A stretch of DNA of 64,000 bases from Lunularia cruciata (taxonomy: Eukaryota; Streptophyta; Marchantiopsida; Lunulariales; Lunulariaceae). The notes under the pieces are model-generated. The model worked only from the letters and a program-made list of their open reading frames with translations. It was not told where the DNA came from and did no database searches. The stretch spans positions 6,450,501-6,514,500 of the forward strand of contig OX419761.1 of NCBI GenBank assembly GCA_948567375.1. Reading direction: 5' to 3'. Each line of letters begins with the position of its first letter. Position 1 is the stretch's first letter. Shown here piece by piece: positions 34,265-47,108 of this stretch. A program made the translations under genes and the position numbers.

Positions 34265-36640
34265 TATCTAATAAAACGCCCTTTCTATTCAAACGCCATG
34301 TTCTGACAGGGCGTTGTAGTACAATGCCGGCATTGAATTAGAGCGGTTACATTATAATGAAGATGTATGACCTCGCTATCGTTAAGAACCGCAAGAATAA
34401 ATTTCAGTGGTCTTGAGTGATAAACTTCAGGTAAACGCTCAAAGTAAATATATATATATATATATATCTAGAGCGAGATAGATTATCAAGTGATTAAGAT
34501 TTTAATGGTTGTACATTGGAACTTTAGTTGGCAAAACGTATTAAAGGTGTAAGAATAAATGCTAATAATATGTATTAATATTTTAAGTATTCTTCTCAAT
34601 CTAGACTTGAATTGAACATTATCTTTTTCCACTACTTTTCAAAAAAAAAAAGAGGCTAAATTACTTTCTTGTTTTGTATTTTGAATAATGAGAATGATGA
34701 GAAAGTTTGTAAACGAGAAACAAAACGCAAAGGAAATTTGAAATGTGGCTTTCTCGTAGCACCTGCCCATAATATTTTAACCGATCAATGTATGTGGTTA
34801 ATATCTGATGAAAATAGAACATAAAGAAGAATTAGTATCAAATATAAAAATATTAATACCAGATTACAAACTGTCTTCAATGATTTTGGTACAACGTAAA
34901 CTAATCAAATTATTGGTGCTGAATATTCATGAGGAGATTCCTCCTAAATCAACCGTTAGAGATTTTCTGGGATTCATTTCAAAGAAAGAGGTCATGTGGA
35001 CATGAAAACACTCCAAGCTTACATGATCTACATTTAAATAATGCAAGTGACGTTCACACCAAGACGGCTGGTGTGAACTAGGAGGTATCCCTCGATGTTT
35101 TGTAATGTCACCACGGGATACAGCTGATTAAGGTGGATTACAGTAGCCAAAATCTATAATATATCTAAAGAAGGAAAAAAATACAAAATGTTGTAAAATC
35201 AGATATGTACACATTTTTTTATTGTTCTGAACAGGGAACATAATAAATTTAGGGTAATATGACTTTATGAAATTGAAATATAGAGGTCTACATTGACTTA
35301 ATTTGGATTTTATCATTAATTACATCATATAAATATAAATAGAAGTGACCAATGCTTCTTGAAGCTGTGCATAATATGAAAATATTTTTTAGAAGCTCTG
35401 CATAATATACATTCCCATGATTTTAAGAAGAATGTTACAATTCTCATTTCATTGTAGAAATAACGTAAGTTTTAGTATACCAAACATACTTTTGTATAAA
35501 AAAATTTGATATCTAATTTCTACCTCCTAAATAGTTTTTCAAAATCTCTGTTAGTGTGGTCCAAGCTAATTAGATACACTAATTATATGTCAATACTAGT
35601 TACCCAAATGGAGTACCCAAAATTTCAACTGTCAATTTTAAGAGTGGATAGCGCTCGCACTTATGAACTCCAGAATCTGGCAAGATTATCATGGCATTGG
35701 GCAAAAATCTTGATTCAAAGTAGTAGGGTTACGGCCTTCTTCTATGAAGGAAGACACAACGATTTCTCCCATGGTTTTAAATTTGTTCTGAAAATTAAAA
35801 AGAAAAGGCAACCACATAGCAAACACAAAAGATGGGAAGACTTTATCAAGCCATTCAAGGGAGAGATAAAAGAGGTGAAATGGGTCTGGATGTCAATACT
35901 ATCGATATGAGGAATCTGCCCTATTGCACCTAAGATATCTGAGCTATGCAAGTCTTAAGGTCTATAAAGTAATAGAGCATCCAAAGAAGCATCACTTAGT
36001 GTGAGTGCTCTTTTATGGATTGCACTAGCATATGTTGCCACCATAGTTTTGCCACTTTATTTGATTGGCTTGAAGCAAAAATAATGTATCTCCATTCATC
36101 TTGAAGATTAACTTTAAAATAACATTTTCAATCCAATACAAAATTTCTTTACGGTACTCAATAGATTCTTGTCTTCAAAAACCTTCAATTTTGGAAATCA
36201 TATTCACTTTTCTCCTTCTCAAAGTGTTTCTCTCTTGATGTGTTCTTGTCATTGATGACGTCTCTCTTTCAATAATCAAACAAGATGTTCAATTTGTTAT
36301 TGTATAATATAATAACTTTGTGCATCGTCACCATGGCTACTACTCTATCAAGGTACCTATATGCAATTATCTAAGTTAACATGTAGATGTAACATGTCCA
36401 CCACTCCTTGTAAGTTATAATTGAATGTATCAATGGTTCATCACACAAGGTGATTACATTCAAAAAAATTTACTCAAAATATGAAATGATGCTTTGGTAA
36501 TACAAAGATACAAAAATCACAATGGTTTGAGTGGAATGGATTTGGAATGCATAGATTGCATCCGTCCATCTATCTCATTCCTACCATGATACTACTATAA
36601 AAGACCAAGGAGAAAAATAGTAAAATGGACTACTGAAGTG
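34265..36640. other. no gene recognised
   Basis: Short frames only. Contains a TA run at about 34,449-34,466. A plus-strand frame at 35,506-35,910 (134 codons, Lys-rich end) has no recognisable domain, and its end overlaps the repeat related to 13,076 and 38,430. Confidence 0.45.
35865..36030. repeat. dispersed short repeat (related to 13.1 and 38.4 kb)
   Basis: Shares GAGGAATCTGCCCTATTGCACCTAAGATAT-type sequence with 13,100 and 38,460, and continues into a stretch (AAGGTCTATAAAGT, TATGGATTGCAC) matched near 38,525-38,595. Family unknown. Confidence 0.5.
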
Positions 36641-36649
36641 TGAGATCAC

Positions 36650-37010
36650 ATTGGGATTCACAATGAGGTTGAAAGTTCATGAAAGAATCCAGACAACATA
36701 CAACCTTTGATAGTCCTTTGTGGAGAACTCTTCATTAATGAAAATAGTCCGGGTATAGGAGGAGATGAGAGTAGAAGCTGTCGAGGATGCGTATATATAT
36801 AATTGCAGATGAAATGTAAACATGATATGTGCTCGGCAAGATGCGTATTCAAACCATAAAGGATATCAAGTGAATTTAACAAGCTTCAATTAAACTGAAG
36901 AAAAGGGGTAATATCGAGAGCAACACATGTATAAAGCTAATAAACATCGTTTAATCGGCAACAGCTATGTCAAAGAATATTGTAGATTGGGTTATCGACT
37001 ACAAACAAGA
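36650..37010. repeat. dispersed repeat F, copy 1
   Basis: GAGAGCAACACATGTATA, AACATCGT[TG]TAATC and the upstream GTAAACATGAT region match 40,090-40,285 in the same order. No coding potential recognised. Confidence 0.6.
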
Positions 37011-39012
37011 GGATAGGGTATCAGGAAATGAGGGTAAAAGCCGTCTAGAGACGTGGGATGCAGAGCTAAGCTTTAGGAGGACCGGATAGAGCAAATAGGA
37101 TAGCATAGAGTTTCAGATTTCGAAATGATGAAATTTTTACAAGTAGAGAGTTGACATCCGTAAAAGAAATATAGATTTCCATATACATACTCTATGAGGT
37201 CGGCTTCTTTTCCAATCCTAAAAAGAAATTTGAACGCTCCTTATAACATTTTACAGGTAACAAAAAGCCCTTTACCGGTGACAGGCGTTTCACTTTTAGG
37301 CGTTTACTGGTGTAATTAGTCGAGGCTTTAGTGAGATCATTAACGGGAAATTAGATGTAAAAGTCAAACGACCAGAGTTGTAACGATTGTAAGGTGCCAC
37401 GTGCATGAGACAGAGTGTTAATGAATTTGTCACAACGCTTGAAAACTATGTCAAACACAAAACAAAAAGTTGAAGGAGAAGAAAATTTGACAATCTCCGC
37501 GCCATCTTTCGATTGGAGATGGTTGAATTTTGAGCTTCGACGCCAATCATTTGGATGAGATCGGAATGAGTAATACAAATGATTTTTTGCTGTACAATTC
37601 AGTTTACAATAATATTTATAGTATTCCATTGTAGATTCGTTTCCCAGTTTCTTATCACTCTAGACCTGTGAGTGAAATAGAGAATGGTGACATATATGAG
37701 GTCAAGGGGTGAGTCACTAACTGAAATCAGTTACTGTTCAATTCAGAACATTTTGTACTCTCAGAATACCAAATTAAATAAGAGTTCAATGGCCAAATTT
37801 CACTTGTTTCAATCATTTTTATTTATTAAAATTACATCAAAATGGACCATCAACATCGGTCTTCAGTTCAACTGAACAAATGTATGTACGGAAAGGAAGT
37901 AAATCTATTCTAGTCTGAAAGCAGTGGGATCCGACCCAACAAATTCTGTGTCACTACAAAACTACAAGTCGAGCCCGATAATCGTCGTATCTTTGCTCCA
38001 ATCAGTCATTCCAATCATCCATGTACTCGAACATGTCCCTCTCTACTTCATTTCTCAATGGCTCATGGATGCGTTTTACAATTTTATTACAAAACGCGAT
38101 GCGAGTGCTAGCGCGAGTGATTGGGCGTGGCCTATCAGAAAACTATATCTATACCACATCAACTAAGCTAAACCAAATTTCCTTATACAGTACTTTCGCT
38201 TGTCTCTGATGGACAAGCCGTGGCGATATCAGTAGCAACGGATTCAAATTTCAAAATATCCACCTCCATAATACACTAATTAAGATTTATGGAACGCCAA
38301 TAAGTCAGAAAAAACCGACGGGCTCCATTTTTTATTTATCGTAAACTGTTTATGGATAAGGGAGTTTGAGGGGAAAAGGCTTCCGCGGAGAACCCATGAA
38401 GGATGGGAAGGCCCTCATCACAAGGGAGCGAAAAAAGAAATAAAATGAAGTTAAGTCCATCTTGTATCAATATGAGAAATTTTCTTTATCACACCTTAGA
38501 TATCGACGCTATGCATGGTAACAAGGTCTACAAACTATTGGGTTATCTAGAGAAGAATCACCTAGCTTGTTTGTTTTCCTATGGATTGCACCAACTCCTA
38601 CGGGAATTCTACTAGTTAAATTTCTTAATACTTTGATTTTCATGGCCCTAACTTTTATGTGTCATCTATAAGTATTTTTAGAGATTCTTCCAGATTTTTT
38701 GTAACCTCCTCGAATATGAGGGGACTGGATAGAGGTTATCAAAACATGCACAATGAAAGCATGAACTAACCACCAGAAGGGAGCAGACAGTTGTGATAGT
38801 AAGCCTTCATGAAAGCAATATAACTTATCATTGTCCAATGTAATGCGGAAGGAGCAAATATCCGTGCCATTCGTTGCGAGTTTCTGTTCGAATGCACATG
38901 AGTATTAATGAAAACTCGGTTGTTCTCGAAAGTGCTGCTCAAAAATAACAATTTGAGTGTAGTGGACATTGGAAAGAAAGAGTCTCCAAAAGACCGGAAA
39001 TAAAATAAACAG
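37011..39012. other. no gene recognised
   Basis: Chance-length frames only. 38,400-38,620 is the third copy of the dispersed short repeat noted at 13.1 and 35.9 kb. Confidence 0.5.
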
Positions 39013-39180
39013 AATAAATCAATTTGCAGAATTATCACAAGCAAAGGAAAAATGCATAAGGAATAAGAATAAACAAAATAAATCAATTTGCAGAATTATC
39101 ACAAGCAAAGGAAAAATGCATAAGGAATAAGAATAAACAAAATAAATCGATTTGCAAAATAAGCATTAGCAAAAGAAGAA
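39013..39180. repeat. 64-bp tandem repeat, about 2.6 units
   Basis: AATAAATC[AG]ATTTGCA starts units at 39,013, 39,077 and 39,141. The first two are practically identical; the third is partial and more diverged. Confidence 0.9.
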
Positions 39181-41380
39181 TGCATAATCGTGAGCAAGAG
39201 ACGAGAAGGACTCTAAACATAGCTTGTTAATACCTGAAAAGAAGCGTCGATAAGTACCAAAAACAAGCAAACATAGGAAAGTCACCGGAGGATGCATTCT
39301 AAACAACGAAGGAGAACGGGGAAAGATATTCGAAGAATAAGAAAGATCATACATATGCGAGTGTTGGTCTGTTAATGTAAGTAATGGACGTGGTAGAATT
39401 ACCGGTGGGTTCTGATAAAAGCTCCCCACCTGGTAGAGAGAACGGAATATCTGAAATCTCCATATATGATAATGATAACCATGGATGGTTTATTCTTTTT
39501 GCAAAAAAAAAGGAAACTTCTCCGAATGAGATGAAGAGGCCATCATCCCGTACTGAACAAGAAAACTATACAAGATAATGGAAAGATACTTAATAGAATT
39601 TATATAAAAAAACAAAAATAAGAAGAAAGTAAAATAAATAAACATTCATACAATCTAGCATTGGTGTATAATACAAGTAATGAGAAAATTGTACAATGTT
39701 ATAACAATTGATGAAGCATGTAGTATGGATGCCATTTACATTGTCTAAATATCTATTGCCTTAAGGTCCTATTGTTTCCAAAAGAAGCAGGATGTATTAC
39801 TTCTGAATAAAACAGAAAAGAGGCTGAGCACAAGCCACACCAGTGTACTCTCAATGTGCAAACGTTGGATATGAAGAACACTGGATCCAGAACTCACTCA
39901 ATGTATATAAAGTGCAAATGAAATATAGATATGATATTGGATATATGAGGACAAAAGCCAGATGAAATATAAACATGGTATCGGATATATGATGACAAAA
40001 GCCGTTCCTCGAACGGGGATCCAGAACTCATTAAACGTAAATGAAATGATAATAAATTGAAAGCAGAACATACTGAAATATACATGCAAATAGAAAATGA
40101 AATCTACACATGTAAACATGATTCGTGCAAATCGAGATAAGTATGAAAACCGTACGGGAAATTAAGTATATTAAACAAATCGAATGCAAACTGAAGTAAA
40201 GATATAATAGGAAAGATCGAGAGCAACACATGTATAGAGCTGGTAAGCATCGTGTAATCATCGGTAACAGGTATGGCAGGAAATATTATAGATCAAGTAA
40301 GTGCATGTATCGTGCATTTGACGTATTCCGCATGACCCTATCAAGAAAATAGCGCAGGATGGGTTCAGATAAGGTTGTAATCATAGTCTTTAACTCTATA
40401 TTTTGATCTTGTATGAAAGGAGGGTATAAGGTTTTATTATCTAATTGAAATCTCAACAAACAACGAGGTCAGTCCATCTGAACTTGGTGAACCCGAAAAC
40501 TCGGAGCAAAACTAAACCGTCTATTGTCGGTTCATATGGCTCCATCGTCAGCACTTTCACTGAAGAAACATGAAATTAATCTCACATCACTATCTACCTT
40601 GATTTATACCAATTTGGAAGCGTAAGTTCCCTATGTTCTTCATTAGAAAATATATTATACCAATATATTGCTCAGTAAGTTACCATCAAATATTATGCCA
40701 TAACTCTTTGCAAAAAATGAAGAAGTATCTACCATATATTTTGTTCTCCTTGGGTACACAGTAGAAATTCTGAGACGATAGAACTCTCAAATGACGGAAC
40801 TGTGCTTACGATTTCTTTCACTGGATAAGGGAAATTTCGTCCAGCTAACAATGTACAAGTACGCAGAAGACATGTATCATACATGAGCCGAGTCGGAAGA
40901 GAAACACTGACGTTGAGAGTTAAAAGTGTAAGAGAGCAGACAAGGTTTTCCAAAGGAAATTATTTCGCGGAGGGACAAAGCTTCACAAGTTTGGTGCTTC
41001 AAAGGTGCATTCCAAAATATGTTTCAAACTCCTGGCTTTGAGACCTCATAAAAGAAGCTGATTTATTTACAATCCAACAGAGTGTCGACAGCCACCTTAC
41101 AGTGGAAACAACGAAGGAAAAGCCTTAGGACTCCCCCTGCAGACTTTTCTTCAAAAGTGTCCTTCATGCTGGGTGAACCGAGGTAGCCAGAGTTAGATAT
41201 CTCATCAGTCCGTTTGATAATGAACTTCAACCTCTTCCATGTGGGCTGGTTAGGCCGTCAACTAAAATCGAAACCTTGTCCGCAATGATCGAGTTTGGGA
41301 AATCACTGCTCTCTACTTGAAAGTAACCCCAAGTACTTGAGCATGAACGTGGACAGAAAGGCCGTCTCCTCGTGGTGGTC
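39181..41380. repeat. repeat-rich region with F repeat copy 2, no gene
   Basis: Holds a roughly 44-bp direct repeat at about 39,917-40,005 (GGATATATGA[GT]GACAAAAGCC twice) and repeat F copy 2 at about 40,090-40,285. No coding signal recognised from here to the peptidase pseudogene. Confidence 0.5.
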
Positions 41381-41389
41381 GAATCTTCC

Positions 41390-43516
41390 GGATTTCGATG
41401 AATGACCTGCACCCACCCATGTCGCACTTGAAGAGAACCACGTTATCATCTGTTTTCTTCTCCCGCAACTCTTTACTGAACTTCGCAGGTTCTCAGTAGC
41501 CTACGCGAGAATCACGTAGACCCTCTGTTACCAAAGTGTGCGGATAACTCTGTGCTTGAACACTGTCTACAGGAGAGTAAGATACCATATAGTTTTAATA
41601 CTCCTTCAGGTTGCTCCATTCCTCCCACTCTGCTGTCGTCAAGGGATCGATTCGTCCAGCATAGTTGTCATTACATCCACGAAGGGCACTTCCTCAACTG
41701 GAACTCCAAATAAATCTGGCCTCATATTCATCACAGCACCTATTAAAAGCCTTCCAGCACTCATTCCATTACATAAACCTTGTCTTTAGAGCCATATCTC
41801 TTCTGGATTAGAAATTCAGCGGAGGAGATCAAATCTGTGAAAGTATTCTTCTTGCTTGAAAGCTTTCTAACCTCATACCACTTTCGCCCCATATCTCGTC
41901 CACCTCGGATGTCAGCAACAGCAAACACAATTCCTCTATCAAGCAAAGAAAGCCTATTTGAATCGAAGTCAGCGTCACTCGGGATCTCATAGGAGCCGTA
42001 ACCATAAAGCAACAAAGGGTCACTGCCATCCAATTTCACCAAGTCTTTCCTGTACACCAAAGAAATAGGAATTGAAGTTCTATCGCTTGCTGTTGCCCAC
42101 TCCCGGAGGGTCTTATACTTGGTGGCATCAAAACCACCTATAACTGCTTGCACTTTCTTGAGAACTGTCTTTCCTGTATTCATATCGTAATCATATACTG
42201 TTGACGGTGTGGTCAAAGACTGGTAGATATATCGCATAACCAGTGAGTTAAATGGGCTAGATGCCAGCCAGACACCCTAAGTAGGTTCTGGGAACTCTAA
42301 ACCGTAAACCCTTCTACCCTCACCAAGACTAGTTATGGGCTCCCCAACAGGAGGAAGAGGGTACACACAGTTATTGTCACCAGTCCATTCTTACACTCCT
42401 GCACAACAACATGGTCCTTTGAGGTCCAAACCCTCTGCAGTTTCACACTTGGCCTGTGAGGAAGGAGCACAACTTGTGCAGGACGATCGTCCACCGGACA
42501 TACAAGAAGCTCAGAGTTGTAAAATTCATCACTCCTTCTGGTGAGGGAAAAAAGATTTCTGGCATGACTTGCGGAAATGTCAACTCCATGAACCCTCGGT
42601 GCCAAAAGCTCGAGCTCAGCATCCGGCTTGCGCTTGTCCATGAAGAGCACAAACTTTACGCTTTTGATTGCCGAGCTCCCTAGCAAGTACCTTTCACTTT
42701 TGTAAGACCTAATGTCCAACGAAAGCTCTACACCCTTCTCATGGTAGACGCATGTGTCTGAGGCCTCATATGATCCAACCTTCTGCCGCCATACCTTGTA
42801 TGGCCGATAAGTTTCATCCTGATCCACGTAATATATAGTGTTGTTGTCTACCCACTCTACTTCTTCCGTGGCTCCAGTGATCTTCGGCCCAATCTCTTGC
42901 CCTGTTTCAATGTCGACTACACGAATAGTAAATATCTCATTTCCTGTAAAGTCCTCGGTCACCGCGAAACGTTTATGGTCAGGACTTACCATCACGACCC
43001 CAACTGAGTAAAACTTATGCTATTTAGCCACTACATTATTCTCGAGAAGAATGATCTCCTCTGGAGCTCCATCCCCTGTTTCCATAACTTCGTCCACACG
43101 TCCAGGACCCTCCTCACCAAGGATTACGCGTCTACAATGCTGTTTATATTGCTTTCCTTCCAGGTCTCTCCTGTAGTATAAGAACCCACCTTTCCTCAAA
43201 GGTACACTGGTATCAGCTTCTTTGATCTTTGCCCTTATCCCCTTGTACAGTTTTTCTTCAAACTCCTTGGTCCCATCACTGCCTCTGTGTAATCGTTCTC
43301 TGCTTTCAGATAAGGTAGAACCTCCAGATCCTTTCTTGCATCATCCCGCAGCCAGAAATAATTACTCTCCCTAACATGTCCAAACATCTCCGTCACATGA
43401 GGGACTTTCTTCACCTCGGGTGGCTTCAAATCGACTTCCAGACCCACCATTTCGATCGAAGCTTGTGGCTTGCTCAGGGACCGTGAGAACGTGAGAAGTT
43501 CACGTCTTGAGAACAT
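41390..43516 (-). pseudogene. oligopeptidase B-like (S9A) pseudogene, near full length
   Basis: Minus strand. Starts MFSRRELLTFSRSLSKPQAS with no clear targeting signal, then NYFWLRDDARKDLEVLPYL, KGGFLYYRRDLEGKQYKQHC, the propeller blocks (KRFAVTEDFTGNEIFTIRVV, SDTCVYHEKGVELSLDIR) and the hydrolase domain: PLLLYGYGSYEI, RLSLLDRGIVFAVADIRGG, MGRKWYE, KKNTFTDLISSAEFLI, then [20 protein letters not shown] and EPAKFSKELREKKTDDNVVL. This is oligopeptidase B (PtrB) organisation. The nucleophile motif GGSAGG has become MSAGR at a frameshift (about 41,760). Other lesions: a shift near 43,270, TAG after ENNVVAK (about 43,021), TAG near 42,280, a shift near 41,650 and stops in the last blocks. Not functional. 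Confidence 0.9.
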
Positions 43517-43785
43517 AGGAGCTCCTCAACCAACACCTCTGATCCCTCTCTTTATCTACTTCAGTCCGAAAAATCGAAACCGAAAAAGTCCGAAATCGAA
43601 ACTGTGGATTGGTCAAATTTTTCTTAGGGTATCTCCATCTCCAGAGTCGTCGTTCGTGCTGTGGGTTGGTCAATCTTGTGCTGTGCTACAGAAGAAACAT
43701 TATACTAATGAATGCACAAGAGTTAGATTCCTGATTGAAGGAGGAAGAAATGGAATGTGGCGAGCTCGGTTGTTTGTTACAGTAC

Positions 43786-43914
43786 CAAGATTGTTGGAAG
43801 CAACGGACATATCATGAGCTGGGCAGCAGTTATCTAGACAATAACAAAAAACGTCGCTGGGGTAGCCTGGGAGTCCCATTCCGCACCCGTTATAATATCT
43901 CAGCCTAGGTGGAT
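43786..43914 (-). pseudogene. secretory phospholipase A2 core exon, copy 2
   Basis: Same 129-bp exon and splice sites as 18,988-19,116. It encodes PPRLRYYNGCGMGLPGYPSD, then FCYCLDNCCPAHDMSVASNN. His-Asp and the double Cys are kept; the same two family Cys are missing (GYPS, DMSV), and CDGLD has become CYCLD. Most differences from copy 1 alter the residue, which suggests drift. The peptidase pseudogene starts 270 bp downstream on the same strand with no further PLA2 exon between. Confidence 0.75.
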
Positions 43915-44364
43915 CTGAATACAAAGTAATCGCAGCTGAATTAGACTTCTAGTGTGTTTGACTAAAAAGGATTCGCACTCCAGGGTTCCTCAGCTCGAGA
44001 AACTCCTAGCCTCTTGATTAGTGGCTCAAGATTCACAAAACCCACTGCTGTTTCCCAAGAAGACTAAACGACACAAGCAAAATTTGTAAAACATCCGAAT
44101 GCAGGACTTCTAATGCCAGCTCAAGGTACAGATGAAGTCGGAGACAGAAGGCATCTAGAGAACGAGGCATTTATAGAAGATTCCAACCATAGCAAATCCT
44201 TGACTCGGACGTTCCACCGCACGTCTGCAAGATTTTGTCACAATAAATCAGTCCATTTCAGAGAGACATCTGTGGTGCAAATTATCTGAATTAACAATAG
44301 TTGGATGCAACTGTACATATTCTCTGATTATGTACTGCTAGTTCAACAAGCTGAACGATATCAA

Positions 44365-46440
44365 CAAGGTGCCGTCATAAATCCTCCTAAGTTCTGAGGA
44401 AATTCTTGAGAATTATAGAGAATCCTACTGCCAGACTTAGTGACCTTGAAGGAACAGAACTAGAACCGATATCATGTTAATGAGAATTACTTTCTGAATC
44501 CTACCACGATCTCTAAAGAACAGAAGAAGAGCTAGGGCTCAAGCGTCGCTGAAAGAATGTCCGATGTGTCCGCCCAATTTGTTGTGGAATGAGCTCGGGG
44601 ACTAATGAGCTGCGCAGTGCCACGCGTGAGAGAAGCTTCACCTTTCATTTAGAAACAACTACAATGTGCCTGAAAGTTGCGCAGAAGGGTTCCTCCTTGC
44701 CCCCCATTCGGGACCCTGCGTAAGAAATCAAACTAGAACCTTGGTAGGATTAAATTTGATGTACCTTTACATGCCAAGAATGTAGCTTTTTGTTCAGAAG
44801 ATATACAAGACCAGAGGGAACGTAGCAACAACGGCTCTACTGCAGTTAACGTGATACGAGCTTGACAAACTAAAAACGTAGATGGATGAATCAGATGAGT
44901 TCGTTTACAACAACTCAGCACCATAACCAAGCAGTTCATAGAAGTCAATGTGGTTAATAACAAGCTATAGAGAAACACACTAGTGCATCTCGTATTCTAT
45001 CCATTGATATATTCTATGAAGAACATAATAACGAGGTAACAGAGCAAAATAAGGCGGGAATTTCACAGTCAATGAGCAGATTCTCTACCAGAGTTTGCAA
45101 ACGGGTCACATCCAAGTCCTTGTATCCGTCCTTTTGCAGAAGTCCTAGGAAACTTTGAATTACTGACAGGAGGTCTCCAAAGTTTGATCCACTGAGAAAC
45201 CCATCTTTGGACGCATATCCTGCATTAGAATGTCTTCTGATCTGTAGACCATTGAAAATATGTCCGATTGCTATCAATCGGACATATTTTCGGACCAATC
45301 GTCCAAGGAACATGTTGGTTAACCAGCTTGCTGGACTACTATCAATTTACAAGCAAGCAGCTAAATGCCAATACCATAGAGGCAAGACCTGATTGCAGCT
45401 TAACCCTTGTCCCTGTCTTCCTCTCCAACTGTGCTGGCAAGGCTTTCGGACTCCGGTACAGCCTCTTACAGAGAAACAAACTGCTCAAATCTATGATCGA
45501 CTAGTACTTATGATCCACTGCCCGGTCCCCTACCCGTCTACTCATGAGACAGCACGCTTGAGGGATTCTGGCGAGTCCTTCTTCGTGTAGAGTTTCAAAC
45601 TTTCCATAAGGCTTAAAGATTGGCTGAACATGATGTCCACTTCATGGCAGTCAATGAAATGATGATCATAACTTCCACCAGGTATCTGAACCTTTACCGT
45701 CTAAATTCCCCCTGTGATCAAGCAGTGGATGAATGCAACTTGCTATGATCAAGATTAAAGATAGCAATCCTTCCACTGTTCTCATTGCCAGTACAATCTA
45801 CTGAAACTTGGTTAGTGTAAACAATTCGTTGCAGAAACCAGAGTACTACCAACATTCTTATAACAATCCAGGTTGCCATCGATGCCCACCACATACATCG
45901 CAGCTTTTTAATGCAGATGCGGGGTGTTTACGTTAATTAATCAGTAACGATAGGTTTACTTGATCGCCTGAAACAGCCTATGCATACATCGCAACTTAAG
46001 ACGCTGAGAGTAGTAGTTGGAATCAGATTTGAGAGGATGATCGCTGGGAAGCATTCAAGCGCGCTATCCCTTCACTGCGTAGAGCGAAAGGTGATCGCTG
46101 CTCGATCACCCGCCTCACGCTGTGCCCTCTACATTATCTCAGCAGGCACTTCTCATCTCCATGGAAATGCCCACTCCGACACTCTACGCTTCAAGTGGAC
46201 GTGCCTTCTACATGACCACCCCACCGGTCCTCGAGAACAGCTTCGACTACCAACTCTCATACTCCCACTCGGGTTACAGGCGGCCGCTACACCGCCCAGA
46301 TGTTATTATCTGTGCGAAAGCAGGCTCAATAGGCTCGCATTCGACTTCTGCTTCGCTCATAGTTTTTCTTCATGGTTCGACCGGAACGAACATGACAATT
46401 GCTACCCTGCTCATCGGTGATAGAATTTGAGATTCTATTC
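44365..46440. repeat. R block copy D
   Basis: Colinear with copy B, directly adjoining the PLA2/peptidase block. Contains the stem-loop at 45,254-45,291 with 17-bp arms and, on the minus strand from about 45,880, a frame starting MATWIVIRMLVVLWFLQRI. Another minus-strand frame at 45,313-45,014 (SGSNFGDLLSVIQSFLGLL) is intact here but stopped at the same site in copies A1 and B, where the sequence reads as a strong GTGAGT splice donor. Ends at 46,440 against a Ty1/copia element. Confidence 0.8.
46122..46430 (+). other. conserved open frame at the end of R copy D, unknown
   Basis: Third copy of the frame described at 15,675, with one additional Thr codon (MTTPPVLEN) and otherwise the same core. 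Ends in LIVFLHGSTGTNMTIATLL. Confidence 0.25.
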
Positions 46441-46472
46441 TCTCACCAGCGATGAGAGACGCTGGTGAGAGA
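46439..46472. other. 13-bp inverted repeat at R/copia junction
   Basis: TCTCTCACCAGCG at 46,439-46,451 pairs with CGCTGGTGAGAGA at 46,460-46,472 around an 8-nt loop. GAGAGACG recurs twice more just downstream. It lies where R block D stops matching its sister copies. Confidence 0.8.
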
Positions 46473-46479
46473 CGTTGGA

Positions 46480-47108
46480 TCCAGCGTTGAGAGACGCTCG
46501 ATCCCACTGGATAACTGACGAGAGTCAGAATGATATGTACACACCATGTATACAACCATCGGATCACACATTACACAAAAGTACATGGTTCATCGTGATA
46601 TGAGGCTATGTCCAAGAGAATGCTTAAGGAGTCTTTACTAACGCTCTAGGCTCACTACCATATCCAAGCATAAAAGGCAAGAGCTCACACACTCTCCAAG
46701 TCCACTCCAACCATCAGCTAACGAATGAGCAACCCTCACCAATATGCCCCAAGGCATATATAGGGTGGGGGTTTTGCTTACCTTTAGTTAGTCCTAACTA
46801 GGGTTTGGCTAACCAGCTTATAATGTAACCCTAAGGCATAAGAGTAAACCCTAAAAACCTCCCACTTGACTCTTGTCTTGGGGTTAGTAACCTTGCTAAA
46901 CAATTGATCAATCCGGGAGAAGTTCTAAACATACGGCCAATTGCTTGAACCCTCTTTTAAACTAGGATAAACTATAACTTATAATTATAGCCCATACATG
47001 AATAGAGTAACCAAAAAAGAAGAGCCAAGGTCACCTCCAATGCTAAGTCACCCTACTCATGCTCCACTTGCACAACATGTACAGTAGCATGCTGCCTAGA
47101 GAAAATAC
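46480..47108 (-). mobile_element. Ty1/copia 3' non-coding region / probable LTR
   Basis: Follows the copia RNase H end on the minus strand. Sequence such as AACCCTAAAAACCTCCCACTTGACTC (46,848 onward) is typical of plant copia ends. LTR boundaries could not be fixed because no second LTR is visible. Confidence 0.4.

Noticed and set aside
35506-35910. 134-codon plus-strand frame as a gene
   Set aside because: No domain, no splice or promoter support, and its end overlaps a dispersed repeat.
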